Assembly: GCA_964036155.1 (NCBI GenBank) | Contig: OZ038422.1 | Coordinates: 48,445,201-48,509,200 of the forward strand | Direction: 5' to 3' | From: Diploscapter coronatus | Taxonomy: Eukaryota > Nematoda > Chromadorea > Rhabditida > Rhabditidae | DNA: 64,000 nt | Shown: positions 25,244-39,100 of the stretch, in pieces | How positions within the stretch are numbered: the first letter of the stretch is position 1 | Layout of the letters: each line of letters begins with the position of its first letter | Notes under the pieces: generated by a model | The model's database searches: none | The model's input: the letters and a program-made list of their open reading frames with translations, nothing else | Told to the model about the DNA's origin: nothing | Translations under genes and position numbers: made by a program

Positions 25244-26979
25244 TAAGACACTAAAATCTGAAAAATATCGTAGCATCAAATAAGTGATAACTTAGCCGAT
25301 ATTATTTTATGTGACGTTATATTTTCGAAACGACATAATAGACACTAGTGGCTAGTCATCAAACTACAATTTGAGTTGAATTTTAATAAGTTTATTCACT
25401 ATTGCGCCGAATTTTCAGAATTTCGAAATTAAATTAGCAATTACAAAGATTTGTACTAAAATTAGTGTTACTATCATCGTTTTACTTGATTGAATTAACT
25501 GAAATTAAAATGTGACGAGCAAAATGATGATATTAAAGTTTTAAAACGTTTCAATTTGAAATAATTATAAAAGTTGGAGCTTAAAGGCACCGTGACGCAG
25601 AACTCTAGTCTGCTGAAAATCGTAATTAGAATTGAAATTTAAACAATTTTGATCTATGAACCTTGAATTTCAAGTTATAATTTAATCCTGGCAGTGAAAA
25701 AGACAACATTAAAACTAGCGAAGTAGGATTATTTACACTAAAATGAATAATTTTAAACGTCCTTCTGAAAAGTAGTTACATCGATACAATAAAAATAAGA
25801 TCGAGTCTGGTTGGGAAAAGCTATTTTAACTTCCACGTCGCATGCGATGAGGTAATGATTGTAACTACATTTCCAGGTTGCAAATCTTAAAATATCAGTA
25901 AAATTGGGTACTACTAAATATCGCTAGCATTTCAAAATCTGTGTTCTGGATAGTATAATTCGTTTAAAGTGAGTAAGAATAGTGCAACAACGATATTTTG
26001 TTACCGTTAAATTTGATGATGGTTAGTCCTGTCAATGAATTGGGAACTCGAACGCGAAATTTAGGGTTGAGGAGGTAGGATTTTCCATAATGTATACGTA
26101 GAGAGTAAATCTATGTGTTTAACCTGAATGGAAAGTTGAATTTCTGAGAGATTTAATCGAAGATCATAAAGAAATCCCATAATTCGAAATGAATTTTAAA
26201 ACTAAAATCAACTTGCAAAGTGAAGAAACTTGTTCGAGATATTCTGAGTTGATACACGTATAAGGAGATGATTGTAGTTTGCTGATAGGGGAAAAGAGAA
26301 TAAGGTCTAATACTTGGTTAAGAATTAAAAAAATCGTCTAAATTAGCGTATTTAAAGGAGAAAAGGAGGATTGGAAGTGGTTTCTGCCACAAAGTAGTGA
26401 TTTCAACAAAACGAAGGGAGAATCTTCGCACTTTTGCTATAGCATATCACTCGCAAATTTAGCTCTTCTAGAAATGTGCTCTATTGCTAAATGTTAGTCA
26501 CTATTCTTTTCCCCTTCATCTTCTCATGGTGGAAAGAAAGGAAGGTCCACTAGAATTTAGCAGCAGAGCATTTTTCTAGGAGGCAAGATTTACGTAGTTC
26601 ATGCGACATGAATCACCATCTTTGTGATAAAAATCGCATCAACCCGTAAATGGATATGTTATCTTTATTCTGGAACTCCTGGATATCTCAGTAGTTTTAG
26701 CGAGAATTCAAGGAGCCAGAAGATAGAACGACAATTTCCGGAGAGGGACTTCGCGCCGTCTGAAAACTGTTCGTCGTACTCGTATCCATTGGTAAAGAAT
26801 CGTCGGGATTAACTTCTAGCGAGGCTTTATCGTCAGTTACTGAAATTTTAAATTTAACTTTTTTGATAGAAACTGTCGAGGTTTAAGATTATAGTCACAA
26901 TATGAAATGATAAATTACTTGATGCACGAAAATGAAAATAAAGCAATTTAGATATTGTTTTATGCCAAATACGTCTTTT
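25244..26979. other. intergenic, nothing recognised
   Basis: AT-rich sequence between the duplication and the 3' end of the hypothetical gene at 26980. No supported exon was found on either strand. Confidence 0.5.
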
Positions 26980-28470
26980 TTAGAGTTTCAATTGTTCAAT
27001 TTTCAAACCATTATCCTCGTCTATGAAAGGTAGTTGCATCAAATGGACCGGAGGAGAGGGTAGTCCTTGGTTTATACTGCAAATTTTAAGATAATCTCGA
27101 TTTTTTTGAGAATCTTCTTACGGAACATCGCCGTTTAGTCCTAGGAATTGAATGCACTCGAAGAAGGCGTCGATGTTGATGACGGAGAAGCCCGCCTTCA
27201 GCGTGTTGCCCTCGTCTACCACTATACTATGCAATTGGTTCGCTAGTTCGGTCCTGAAAATGGTATTTCTTTAGATCTCTGACCGTAGGCAGGAATGTTA
27301 ACAGCGGATTTTTTACTAACTTGAAGGGCAGTGCAGTTTTTTTTTTTTACAATTTCAACATTCCTGGTCATAAGAGGTTTCAAGATACAAAAACTAAAGA
27401 AGAAAATGTAAAGGATGCGATTCTGATCCTTTCATGGAATTGGATAAAATTTGCGCTATTTGAAAAGAAATCGTTTCGTAGCCTTCAACGGCCATGATTT
27501 TTGGCGGCATTTTCAAACTAAAAAGAGCTCACCTATTCAAATGACTTGCCCACCAGACGTCGTTGCGGCTGATGCCCCACGCTTTGCACTTCTGCCAGTC
27601 GCGACACTCGTCGGACTTCGCGTAATGAATGCCGATAATCCGAGCTATCCTAATCGAGCGGCAGAGTTTCTTCTGAAATTTATCGATTTTTAAGTGATTG
27701 GGAAGTTGCATAACTGCCACTATCATGAAAAGTGTCGAAACATGGCTTAGAAATATGCTCGAAGCGAAACGGTACTTTCAATAATTTTCTATAATTGAAT
27801 GGATATTGAGAAACCACAAATCCTCAGACTAACAATAAGAGAAATAAGGTGAAGAGAGCTATGGGAAAATCGTATTTCTATACTTTTCGGCATGCTTTGA
27901 AAACCTATAATTTCCAAGTGTCATTTATTTTATTTTATTTTTCCTTACAACATGCGGCAGATGAATATCCTCCATGTGGAATTCGGCGTGTTTGTTGAAC
28001 GAGTGGTAGTGCTTTACGTGGACCCAACCATCGGCGGTCACCGCCACGAAGGGGTCCTCGTACACTGATGGAGCTTCGACCGGGAAAGTGACCGAGTCTC
28101 GGGACGTTGAGGCGATTTCGCTTCCTAGAAAATGAGAATTACTTTTTTGGTAAATGATATTTTTTATTAAATTAAAAGTTCCAGCGCCCTTGATCATGCT
28201 CTTGAGAGGTCTCGAATGATTTCAACCCTTACCCGCCAAAGACGAGACCCTGGATTTGAGATCGTTCAGACCCAAGTCAGAAGTGCTGGTCGAAACCCCT
28301 CTGGCGGACTGCGTATGTCCGTTGTTCCGCTGCGTCGTCTGTTGTCGTTGTTGTTGTTGTCGCTTCTCCGCCCGCAGCGACAGTGCGCGTCTGATCATGT
28401 TCATGGCTGATTTGTATCGTTGTCGCCAGCTGCCGGATGGGGCTAAAGCCGACGAGAAGCTCACGTCCAT
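26980..28470 (-). CDS. hypothetical protein with Arg/Gln-rich N-terminus
   Basis: Five exons on the minus strand, from the ATG at 28470 to the TAA at 26980, join in phase to about 270 residues. The first exon is basic and Gln-rich (SAMNMIRRALSLRAEKRQQQ) and looks disordered. The later exons form a compact globular part: DPFVAVTADGWVHVKHYHSF, KLCRSIRIARIIGIHYAKSD, WGISRNDVWWASHLNR and GFSVINIDAFFECIQFLG. The strand-turn-strand pattern and terminal helix recall a PH/PTB-type fold, but this is an impression, and I do not recognise the family. The last exon (27076 down to 26980) ends EDNGLKIEQLKL. A splice acceptor lies 13 bp before the ATG (TTTCAG), fitting trans-splicing or a non-coding first exon. 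A 4-codon upstream frame overlaps the start. Confidence 0.75.
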
Positions 28471-28475
28471 CGCAT
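28461..28475 (-). promoter_or_regulatory. upstream ORF overlapping the start of the 28470 gene
   Basis: Just after the TTTCAG acceptor the first ATG (28475) reads ATG CGA TGG ACG TGA and overlaps the real start ATG at 28470 in another frame. Ribosomes must skip it or re-initiate, which could lower translation. Confidence 0.5.
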
Positions 28476-28892
28476 ACTATCTGAAATTAAGGATTTTTAT
28501 TTGCAAATTAAAGGGCTTCAAATGTCCGATTGCGTGTTAAGATAGTCGATTAATTTCAAATTATTCATAATGATGATTGAGAAAAATGTTTCTATTGGAA
28601 CAGTACATCAGGCCTAGACAGACTTTTAGCCAAAATGAAAAATTTTAGGACAGAGGGTGCGCAAGGCTAAACTTTGCCATAGAAAAGTGATACATAAGAG
28701 GGTATGCAACAGGAATTTGGCAGAATATTTTAGCTTATAAGGGACATGCTCGAACGATCTGGCTTTAAGCCCTCCCAAAATCTGCAGTACGTTCATTGAT
28801 AATTTCAGTTTATAAAAGACAGAGTCGTGAACTTGGAAATGGGCAAGACCTTCTTGAGTGCATTAATGAAGGTAAAAATGCGAGGGCAATTT

Positions 28893-28973
28893 GGATAATT
28901 CATTACTTCGTTACTCATAGTTAAGAGTATAGCCTATACCTTTAACTATGAGTAATGGAATAACGAATTATCC
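28893..28973. repeat. 81-bp hairpin, long near-perfect inverted repeat
   Basis: Arms of about 33 bp (28893-28925 and 28941-28973) pair with only three or four mismatches, around a 15-bp loop that is itself palindromic (GTATAGCCTATAC). The arms begin GGATAATTC and carry TACTCATAGTTAA on the loop side. It could be a fold-back element or a microRNA-like precursor. Confidence 0.75.
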
Positions 28974-29081
28974 AGCTTACTAATGATGTAAGGGTATCGA
29001 TTTTCCTAGCAAAGCAAACATAGAATCGAAAAATATTTAATGAAATTAACACTGAACGATGATGCCTTAGTTCTTCTGTGC

Positions 29082-29100
29082 AGAGAGAGAGAGAGAGAGA
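29082..29100. repeat. (GA)n microsatellite
   Basis: About nine uninterrupted GA units. Confidence 0.9.
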
Positions 29101-31252
29101 GGGCGGAAGGAAAAACGTGCAGAAAAATGCTGCTGCCTCGAAAAGAGTTGTGCAAACAAAACCTGAGCAGAGAGCGGAAAACGGACGCGCAGGAGGGAAC
29201 TAAATATCGAGAAATCGGAACAAAATGGCAGAAAAGGGCGGGACTTGTGGGAACTGGGAACAAAATCGAAGAGGAAAAGAGCACGGCGACAATAACAACA
29301 ATAACAACAACAAAAACAAGACTCATTATTGACTGTGAAGTGGCATTGTATAAAAGTTATGGCAACTAGAAACGAGGAAAACGTGATGCAAATAGGGTTT
29401 GGGCAAATATTATTCTTTGCATTTTTACAGAGAACATTACCTTTCGTGGAATGGATTATCAGAAAGAGTTAAAAATAGTGAATGAAATCATGTCGGCGTA
29501 AAATACCCATAGAAGAAATAGGGTCTTGAAATTAGAAAAAAAAAATCAGCACTCTCGAACTTCATTGCTATTACTAATATGTATGTACGATCTGAAATAG
29601 TGTGGAGAGAGCGAGTATTTTATTTCAAATTCGAAGAAGTAGAAGAGAGTTATTCAAATTTGTAACCGTCTTCCAAAAATCGCGTGTTTCTCACATACGA
29701 CAAAAACGCAGATGAGACAGCGTGCTTGGCATCGTTTTTCGTCTAATTGTCTGTTTGGAGGCGAAATATGCGGCGATTTGAATAGATCACAGAAATCGTA
29801 AGGACGGCGGCGCAAAAACGTGAAGAATAAGACTTTCGAAATTTGCTAGCAGCAGCCACTGCCTGGAACCGGCTTATAGCGGCTGGTGCCCAGAGAGACC
29901 CAGAGTGAAGACCCATTTTGTGCCAGCGTACCACTGGGCGGAATTGTCGAGTGGTAACAAAGCGGGTCGTATTTTAAAATTTTCTGCAAAAAATCGATGA
30001 TGTTTGTGGAGTGCAGCGCGAAGAAGAAGGAGAAAAGTGTCGGCAGAGCGGGGTGTGGTCTGGAAGGCAAAATTGACTTTGATTCAGAAGAACCTTTGGA
30101 ACGGAGCGGAATTATAGGCTGTTTTCTGGAAACTTCGAAAATAGCAAATAGGTTTAAGTCGTGAAAATCAATATTCCTCACGAAAGATGAGAAATATGGT
30201 GTATGATGATGAGGACTGGTAGAGGTACTTAAAATGTTGCAAGAAGAAACCGTGTTGGTTGGGTTTTAACCTCTTGAAAATTCGCGCAAAGACGCGCGAA
30301 AACAGCAGCCGGCCGGCTAGTTCGTCGCACTGCTTGTATACGGTCATATAAATTATTTATACACACCCCGTAAAAGTGTCAACAGAGTAACTACAATGTC
30401 ATAAAATATCGTGTTAAACAAATCTAGGCAGATGTTCGATCGAAATGACAAGTTTTGTAGGAGACTGCCAGCAAGTCAACACATAAGGGAGCACACACGA
30501 AGGATCTGGCTATATCCTGCCAGTATTTGGTGTTAAATTTAAAGCTCAGGAATCGAAATTATAAAGAGCTGCAAGAAAACGAATCTTCCTATGAATAGAA
30601 GTTTTGCGCTTATTAAGACTCTGAGTAAGCTACTTCTCAATTTTCACCCTCCTAGGATAACCAGTAATTAGTAAGGAAATAGCGAAAATATGAAAATTTT
30701 GCTAATTTTAAGAGGGTGCCCGAGAAATTCCAAGAGAGATAAAATCTCGTCGAGGCAAAGAGTCGATAATCGTTTGAAATGAGAATAGGGAGAAGTTTCA
30801 AGCGGCGAAGATAAGAAAGAAGCGCAAATGCAATGTAATAGCAAAATAGCAACTAGCAAATTGTCCATAGCGACATGGCCAGTGAAAGTTGATATGATAA
30901 GCGCGCTGGGAAACGTCCCCCAATCCTCGCTTGAGCGGAAAAAACTCTCCTGCTCCAGCGCGACAGAAACCCTCCCCCGATACCCTCCGGTGTTTATATT
31001 ACGGTGACACGCGCAGAACATTCCAGGCCCCAATTTTCCCGATGAAGTTCTATTTTCGCCAGCGCTAATAAAAATAATGATCAGCGGATAGCAGAGATTT
31101 TAGAAATCCGGATTAACGCCGGATAAAAACGAATTAAAATCGATTCTGGAAGCGAAGGGGGAAACTCTAATGTAGGCGCGCAAAAATGAGATGGAATATG
31201 GAAAGAGCCGGCACGGGTAAAGAAATAGGGAAATACGATGACGGGTCCAGGA

Positions 31253-31274
31253 GTGTGTGTGTGTGTGTGTGTGT
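31253..31274. repeat. (GT)n microsatellite
   Basis: About eleven uninterrupted GT units. Confidence 0.9.
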
Positions 31275-32080
31275 AAATGAGTGTTTATCATGTTTCAGGA
31301 AGCGGCGCGCATAATTTATGATCTTTTAGGAAAAGAATGAAAGCATATAAAGCATATTCATAAAGGTTAATGAGAGCGCGATTTTCGCGAAAAAAAAACA
31401 TACACAAAATTAGGAGCTCCACACCTAACCCACTGCGCTACGAGCGCGCCGTGAAAGGGAGGGGGGAAATACAATCTAAAAGAGCAAAGGACGAATCTCG
31501 AATTCATTTAGCTGGGCGTCGGCTCGTTGTGCGGTGGGAAAATTGGAAATTGGCATCTTTTCGGCATCGCGGCAGGAAAAATCGAACAAAGCGCGGAGGA
31601 AAAGTCGCTCTCGCTGCTCGTAGAATATTTGTGCAGTGTTTTGGTTGGCCTATTTACCTTGGAAAATGCGCCTCGGCGTCTCTAGCTTCGTCAATGGTTA
31701 AGCATGAGAAGCTTCCTCGACTCTGCCCATGCGCGCAAGCGCAAGGCGGCTGAAGCTTCGTTCAAACAAATGAATGAGTTTGCTGATCATCGGAGGCAGC
31801 AGAAAAATAAAATTAAACAGCCCCGACAAAAAGCCGAGCAAAAAAGCAAAAATTGCTGTTCCTCGTCCCAGGCGAGTTCCCGAGTTTCAGCACTCATTTC
31901 CCGCTTTTCGCCCGCCGCTCTCTCGATTTTTCATTACTCTCTACTTTTGCTGTGCTCCTCTTTCCGCACATGCTTTTTGTCTCACCCCGCCCCTAGGAGA
32001 TACAAAAAACACACGAAAGTCCACGTTCTATAAAAAGAAAAGCCTGCTGACTATTTTGTATTTTAAATATGTCATGGTAT

Positions 32081-32157
32081 TAGGTTGCTGCATAAGTTTT
32101 GATACACTCTTGAAAATTGTAGCATGCTCAAAAGTGTACCAAGGCTTGTGCACCAAC
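32081..32157. mobile_element. miniature mariner-like fold-back element
   Basis: About 77 bp whose ends are inverted repeats of about 25 bp: GGTTGCTGCATAAGTTTTGA at one end, and the complement of GTTGGTGCACAAGCCTTGG at the other. The end sequence resembles mariner termini (TTAGGTTGGTGCA type), and the compact hairpin shape is like known mariner-derived MITEs. No coding sequence. Confidence 0.6.
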
Positions 32158-34904
32158 TCGGCATCTTAACTTAGTATAACTCATATAATTTAACCTTTAA
32201 AAAGGTCAATATGAAAGAATGGGAGATCGCCATTTGCAAAGTCTTTTCAGACCATTTTGTAGTTACATTTAAAATATCGTGATATTTAAAATAATCATTT
32301 TGTAAAGGCAACCGGAAATTACAGTGCAAAACTTGTTGAAAATAGAGCAGGGCGGTATGATTATTAAAATATCGACTCACAAAGGGGACTCACATGTGGG
32401 AAAAGCAAAATATCTCCACAGAAACAGGCACTCACAAATCGCGCTTCTCGCCACAGATAAGGCAGAGAGATACAAATTAGAGAGTGCACTCGTTCTAATT
32501 CCAATACGCGTTAGTCACAAGGCTTTGAAATAATAATAATAATAAGTAAAAAGAGGAGGAAGATGTTGTTTAAAATATTAAGGAAATGGATATATTTCTA
32601 ATCCTCAAACGTGCAATGCAGGTGTGGGACTTTCTTTGATAACCCTATTCTGAAAATGAATACGCTTTATATTTACAAAAACGTTGAAGACGATTTAAAA
32701 GCACGAAAATTAGACGGTTCTGAGTAGAGAATTGATCGAGAATCGGTAAGAAATTTGTGAGATAGTGGAAAACCTAGAAGAGACAGAAGAGATACAGAAA
32801 TACCGGCGCAAAAGACCTTGTATCTCTGTACATGCCATAAGACGTAGAAAAAGAAAAAAAAAACCTAAGGGGCACAGGACAGGAGGATGGACTGCTATTT
32901 TGTTCTTCTTTCCTCTCTTTCTGTCCCTCTTCCTTCACAAATCACATGGTATATCGATCTCCCTTTCTCACTTTTTTCTCTCGAATTCTCCTCCACTCTT
33001 TCTCCCCCTTTTCTCCTCAACCTTCGAATGCGCAATCTCAGAAGAAAACGAAGCGACAGTCTCCAAACCAGTTCCCCCGACATTTCATTCTTCATTCAAC
33101 TAACACATAGGAAAGTTGAAACTCTGCACGTTCTTTACACTGCATTTGATAAACGACAATTGTCAGATACGAATGACAATGACCGGGTTTAGATTGCGAA
33201 TTCCGAGAGCACCAATGACAGTCTCTGAATTTTCGAGATCCCCGTGTACGATTTAGTATATTGAGCCCAAAATAGCTCTAATTCGATATGAAAATAGATG
33301 AAAAAATGAAAAGTTGCTCACATTTTAAGTTCAAACCAGAAAGAAATTATTGACAGTCTCCAATGGATTAGTGCTGTGCGTCAACTCGAATTTATCAAGC
33401 AAATAGAAAAGTTGGCGTCTTTGAGACACCTTAAAGCTGTTTCGAAAGTGCAAAATGACTTGTGAAAATAGGCGGAGCGAAATGCGGATCTCAGGCCAGC
33501 TTTGTCGGAGCATTAAATCGGAATACGAAGCAGGTACGGCATGGCACAGCATGTGGAATAAGATAATGAATATTAACACGTATTTGGACGGAGATGTTTC
33601 GATTTCACGGGATTTTAGAAGATAATCAGGATTTTGAGGCTATCAGACCAGACGCAAGATATGACAGAGATAGGCGCAAAATGGAAACTAATAAAAGTAA
33701 TTACGCGACATACGCATTGACGTAATAAAATGGAAGACTCTGGAAGGTGCATAATAAAAATAACAAAGTATCGATATTTTGATGAAATATGAAAAATTCT
33801 AGACGAAAACTGACGAATTTAGCGCATTCCAGCACCGCCAAATCACTATCTGAGATCTAGAAATAGAAGTGACGAAGTTTGGCGCCAAAATTTGCCAGAA
33901 AAAAACTGCCGTTTCGCCTTTGTCAGGCAAAACTAATCACTGCGCGAAGGAAGAGTAAGAAAAATACCATATGGTGTTTAAATATAAGGAATTCATATTA
34001 GATTAGACTTAGAATGTCTAAGATTGAAGTACAAGTAAAAATTATTGTAAATCTAAAAAAAACAACAAGACAAGAAAACATTTTAATTTTTGAAATACAA
34101 GCTGTTTCGAGGAATCTGATTTTATATTATTATACTATAAATATTTTATTTTGAACCAAACTCGATGAGGCCTTTTGCATTAAATACATAAAAAAAATAA
34201 TACAGTTTTGTATGATACCTTTTGGGCCGTTTATCAAAATTTTCTGGGTCGTAAACCTGACTCGAAAATTCGTGATCATTGCGACAAAATATCGTTCATT
34301 CAAAAAAAGAATCATAACTTGAGCTAGAATGGTCCTTTTTCATGAGATTTTCAGTAATCTATTCCTATTGATAATAGCCGTTGAATGGCTTGGCTTTTGA
34401 TCGATCTCAACTCATCCGTAAATTTATAGGACTTTTTAAAGGATATCTTTAGATAAATGACGAAAATTGAGTGAAAACAGAAAATCAATCGTAAAAATTA
34501 ACAGTTTGGATATCTCTCAAAACTGTTCTCACAAAAGTTGTTCAGAACTAAATTCCCTACAATTATTTAGAGATTTTCAAAATTGAATAAAAGCAAAAAA
34601 TTCGATTTAGTATTAAAAAATGAAGTCATTTGGTGAAAACCACCTGAAAAATGGATCATCCTAACCAAGGTTATAATCTGAAAACTAAAGCCCGATTTGG
34701 TGCTCCCATTTTAGATAAGACACTGAACCCAAAAATTTTGGTAATCGACTCAAATAATACACGACCAAAACTGTGCTATTCATGCGCATTTAGTGCAAAA
34801 AAGCCTCGAATTTGGTTAGAAAACAAGATTTTTATGGCTTGATTACATAGGGTCAGATTACTCGAAACGCCCGGTGGAAAGCAATGATAATCCTCTACTT
34901 GGGG

Positions 34905-34947
34905 TGTATGTCACTGCGCATCAAAGATTCTAGTGCGCAGTAGCATA
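34905..34947. repeat. short fold-back element, copy 3
   Basis: GTATGTCACTGCGCATC followed by a short loop and AGTGCGCAGTAGCATAC. Same family as 23990-24022, at an unrelated site. Confidence 0.6.
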
Positions 34948-36111
34948 CTTTGATGCTTACAATTAGCGACCGTTCCGTTCTATTCTGAAAGCAAATGATT
35001 CTTATATTTTATATTTAGGCCAAAATGAAAATTTTAGGTGAGTACAAGAAAATTCCCGAACAAGTACGCGTACAAAGCGAATATTCAATCGAATTTTGAA
35101 CTAATCGGCTTAGGCCAACTATTTTATTCCATATAGACACTGGGAGGGGCTACTATTTTGCTGCCTACTTTCCCTCCAACCAACAATTGAGTCGGATTTA
35201 TATTCACTCCCTTTGAGCGAATACCCCAACATTTTACATATTCAGTCCCTCAGTTTCAGTCAGGCAAAACTCGCTTATGCTTTTACGATTTGTAATCAAC
35301 ATCTTCATATATTTCTTATATTCTAGGTCATTGGAAAATAGCTATCGTATGAAAATACATGTAAAAAGATAGCCTTCTTTACTTATCATAAGTGGTTTTT
35401 GTATTATGGTTGCACTTCCATATCACATATTCCTTATTCTTACATTTCTTTTATTAGATGTGTCGTCCTTATGTGGAGAATTCTTGCCTTTATTAGATGT
35501 GCCCAGGGGTATGAGCAATACATAAAGAAATTGTGGAATTCGCTAGAATTTCTCTGAAATGCCAATTTCTCTTCAGGAATGGTAGGGAATTCTATTACTC
35601 ATATGCTGAAATATATTAAAAATGAAACTTGACTATATCATTGATTAGTTATCTCTCCCGTCTTATCACATCTTGCCTTGTCAAAAGTCCCAAGTGGATG
35701 AGCAAATTTTGTCAATTTCTCTCTTTCGAGAGAAATATTATTTGAGTTTTAGAGGGAAAGAGAAAAATTCGACAAAAGTGGGCGGGGCGTCAATAAAAAC
35801 GAATATTTTGTGCCCATCCTTTCAGGCTCCATACAATGCATCAAAACGACGAGCCATTTGCGAGTTTTCCCCTTTGAAATTTCACCTCGAAGGGAAATTT
35901 TTGAGTTTTTGGGTCAGACCGCTTATTTTACACAAGTCATTCGTACTTTCTCAAGTCATTTGTCTTTAGTAGTCTATAGCTTTTCGAAGTTTTCATTTTC
36001 ACTAAACCATGCTCTTGACCTCCATTGCTTCGTTATGTCATTTGCACATGTGTTTAGCTGAATTTATCGATTTTATGAGGTTTTTTGATAGTATTATTGA
36101 TTTTTCAGAAG

Positions 36112-39100
36112 ATGACGACCTCAGAAAAGTCCGATGATTACCGTAGCTCGATTACCATTCGTCCAGGATTTACGCGGACTCAGCACACCACGTCCCAAAC
36201 TTCCTACTCAACCAATGGCATGTGTAGGAGACATTTTTCTTAAAATAAAAACAAGAAATATCGTCTGTTTTTGAAGACGGTTTGATTTTTATCATTCTTA
36301 TCATTGTGAGTTCTGATGTTGACATTGCCTCATAGGATGAGCTCTCTTTTGGTCCTAAAAGGAAGGCATAAAAACTGTCTAAACCGCGACGCAGTCCAGG
36401 ACAAATACGAATTCTGAGTCAGAGTGGAAATTCTAGACCATTAAAGCGATGACAAATTTTGTTAAAAACAAGAAAAATAGTGAAAAATTGAGAAGATTCA
36501 TGTTTAGCCTCCGGAAGCAGATATGTGAGGATCGCCGAGTTCGACGGGATTGGATCCATTGGGGCTCTGTCCCCTTTGAGGTAGAACTAAGGAGTGTTTG
36601 CCATTCTTAACCTATTTTAGCAATTCCACTGCTGCTGCGATCAGAGATGCCCGTGAGCGTGAGAAGAAAGAAATGTCGGAATTGAACGATAGACTGGCAA
36701 GTTACATCGAGAAAGTAAGCAATCTTGAAGAAAACGTTTTTTTTTCAATAAATAAATATCTCAGGTGCGATTCCTAGAAGCCCAGAATAAGAAGCTGGAA
36801 AACGATTTGAAGCTGCTTAGCGGGAAATGGGGAAACGACGCAGCGTCTGTCAGGGTCATGTTCGAAACGGAGCTTAGAGTATATTAAACTTTCCTTAGGT
36901 TAAAAATGTCGACTCATTATTTTAGAGTGCTCGAGACCTGATCGACGATTCTGACAAGCAACGAGAAGGTCTGGAATCGGAAATTAGAAGACTTCTGGAC
37001 GATTTGGCTAACTTCAGAAAGAAGTAGCTAAATATGGACTCAATTAGACTATAATTATTGGGATAATTAGATATGAAGACGCCGTGAGAAACCGCGAACT
37101 CACCAGGAAGGAATTGGACGACCTTCTCGACAAGTTGGGCCGAATTGAGGCCGAGATCAACTCTTTGAAAAGAAGACTTCAATTGCTGGAAGACGAGTGT
37201 GGTACGATGAGAAAGGAGAACCAAAGACTCGTCGGCGAACTCAATAGATATCGAAATGTAATCATTTTTGCTAATTGCTGAGACTATTATTGTATTTTAA
37301 TAATATAGACCCTCGATCACGAAACGCTTCAAAGAATCGACTTCCAAAATCAGGCGCAAGCCCTCTTGGAAGAGTGCGACTTCCTCAAGCGCGTTCATGA
37401 GTCGGAAATCCACGATCTTCTCGCTATGGCGTACAGAGATACCACGATTGAGAACAGGGAATACTTCAAGACTGAGTTGTCTTCGGCGATCAGGGATATT
37501 CGTCAGGAATACGACCAGGCTTGGGTTCTCATTTATTCCAACATATGCTTGAAGTTCAGGTCATGAACGTCAACCGTACGGATGTGGAGTCGTGGTACAA
37601 GTTGAAGGTGCAGGAAATCCACACCCAAGCTTCGAGAAACTCCATGGAGCAGAATTATGCTAGAGTAATCTGAACTTAAGACTGAAATAATCATATTTCG
37701 AGTTTAAGGAAGAAGTGAAAAGACTGCGCACCACACTCTCTGATATGAGAGGAAAGTTGGCTGATCTGGAGGGAAGGGTGGGATTTAAAAACAAAAAAGA
37801 AAACGTTTCTGATATATGGAAATTTCCAGAATATGCTTCTTGAGAAACAAATTCAAGACCTGCAATTCCAAATGGAAGAAGACATGCGGGCCTATGAGAC
37901 AGCGCTGAATGACAGAGACGTTGGCATCAACAAGATGAAGGAGGAATGCAAAGTGATGATCGTCGAGCTACAGATGCTCATTGATACGAAGCAGGTAATT
38001 TTTTTATTATTTTTATAAATCTGATTTTAAAAAAAGCGATGAAGAGGCTTGAAAGCCGAAAAAATATTATTCATCATGATAGTTGCACAGTCACTTTTTC
38101 ATGCTCATTAACGAAAAACGTTTCCCTACACAATGGTCGCATAACGCTAGTGGACGTGACTAAGGTGCTATACCGTATCGATTTTAGACCCATTTCGACG
38201 ATCTAATTTTCGAATCGGACTATTTAGTGTCTTTCCCATACTTTGTTTGTGATTATGAATAATTCGACGACACTCGAAATCATATTGTGCTTTGCTCTCC
38301 CTTTGTCTTGTCCGACGAAGTCTTCTTAAAGTGACAAAAAATGATTTTTTCTTAAGTTATGATGGATTTAAAAAATCTGCTTTGATAGAATTGTAGAGAA
38401 TATGTTTTAGAACATTTCAGCGAAAAAAACTCTTAAAATAATATAGATAGAAAGTTATAATAGTTTTTTTCTGCAAGAAAACGATGCCGAACACGTCAAA
38501 GCACTAAGTTGAAAAATATATGCACCCTTGCTTCTACGTCTCTGCACTTTCCAAAGATATTATTTTTTAGACCCTGGACGCCGAAATTGCTATCTACCGA
38601 AATATGCTGGAGGGTGTCGAAAACCGAGCTGGACTTCGACAACTCGTGGAGCAAGTCGTGAAGACTACAAGCATCTCCCAGGCCAAGGAAATCGGTAGGG
38701 ATTTTTGTCCAACTTCATTACTCAAAGAACGGTTGGCGAAACGAGCGAATCAATTTCACAACAATTTTGCCATGTGAAACAGGGTGCGGTCGGTCATCTC
38801 GCTATTAACATATAGCGGGAGAATGCAAAGTGAGAAAGAATTGATAAAGGGTCAACAAAGAGAAAGACGACGAGAAAGAGAATTTGGGGAAAATTCTGGC
38901 AAACACAAACTAATGCAATACATTTCTTTTGCCATTTTCACAAATCGCGTTCTCCATTTTCCACCACTTTCTCTATTTTCGCCGCCAAGTTTCTGCAAAC
39001 TTACCCTAAATCAGCTGACTATTTTGCGAAATGACTATGGACTATAAGAAGGATCTGTACGAGGAGCTCGCTTTTAACGATGTTCCTGACCACTTGTATT

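Larger units (their letters stand above)
28484..36100. other. 7.6-kb stretch without a recognisable gene
   Basis: No convincing exon chain on either strand. Parts, around 29-31.7 kb, are richer in CpG and purine tracts than the rest of the intergenic DNA, with palindromic CCGGCCGG at about 30309 and CGCG-rich patches. Contents include a GA microsatellite, a GT microsatellite, an 81-bp hairpin (28893-28973), a mini mariner-like element (32081-32157) and a fold-back element (34905-34947). Long regulatory sequence or a distant first exon of the 28470 gene or of the filament gene is possible. Confidence 0.5.
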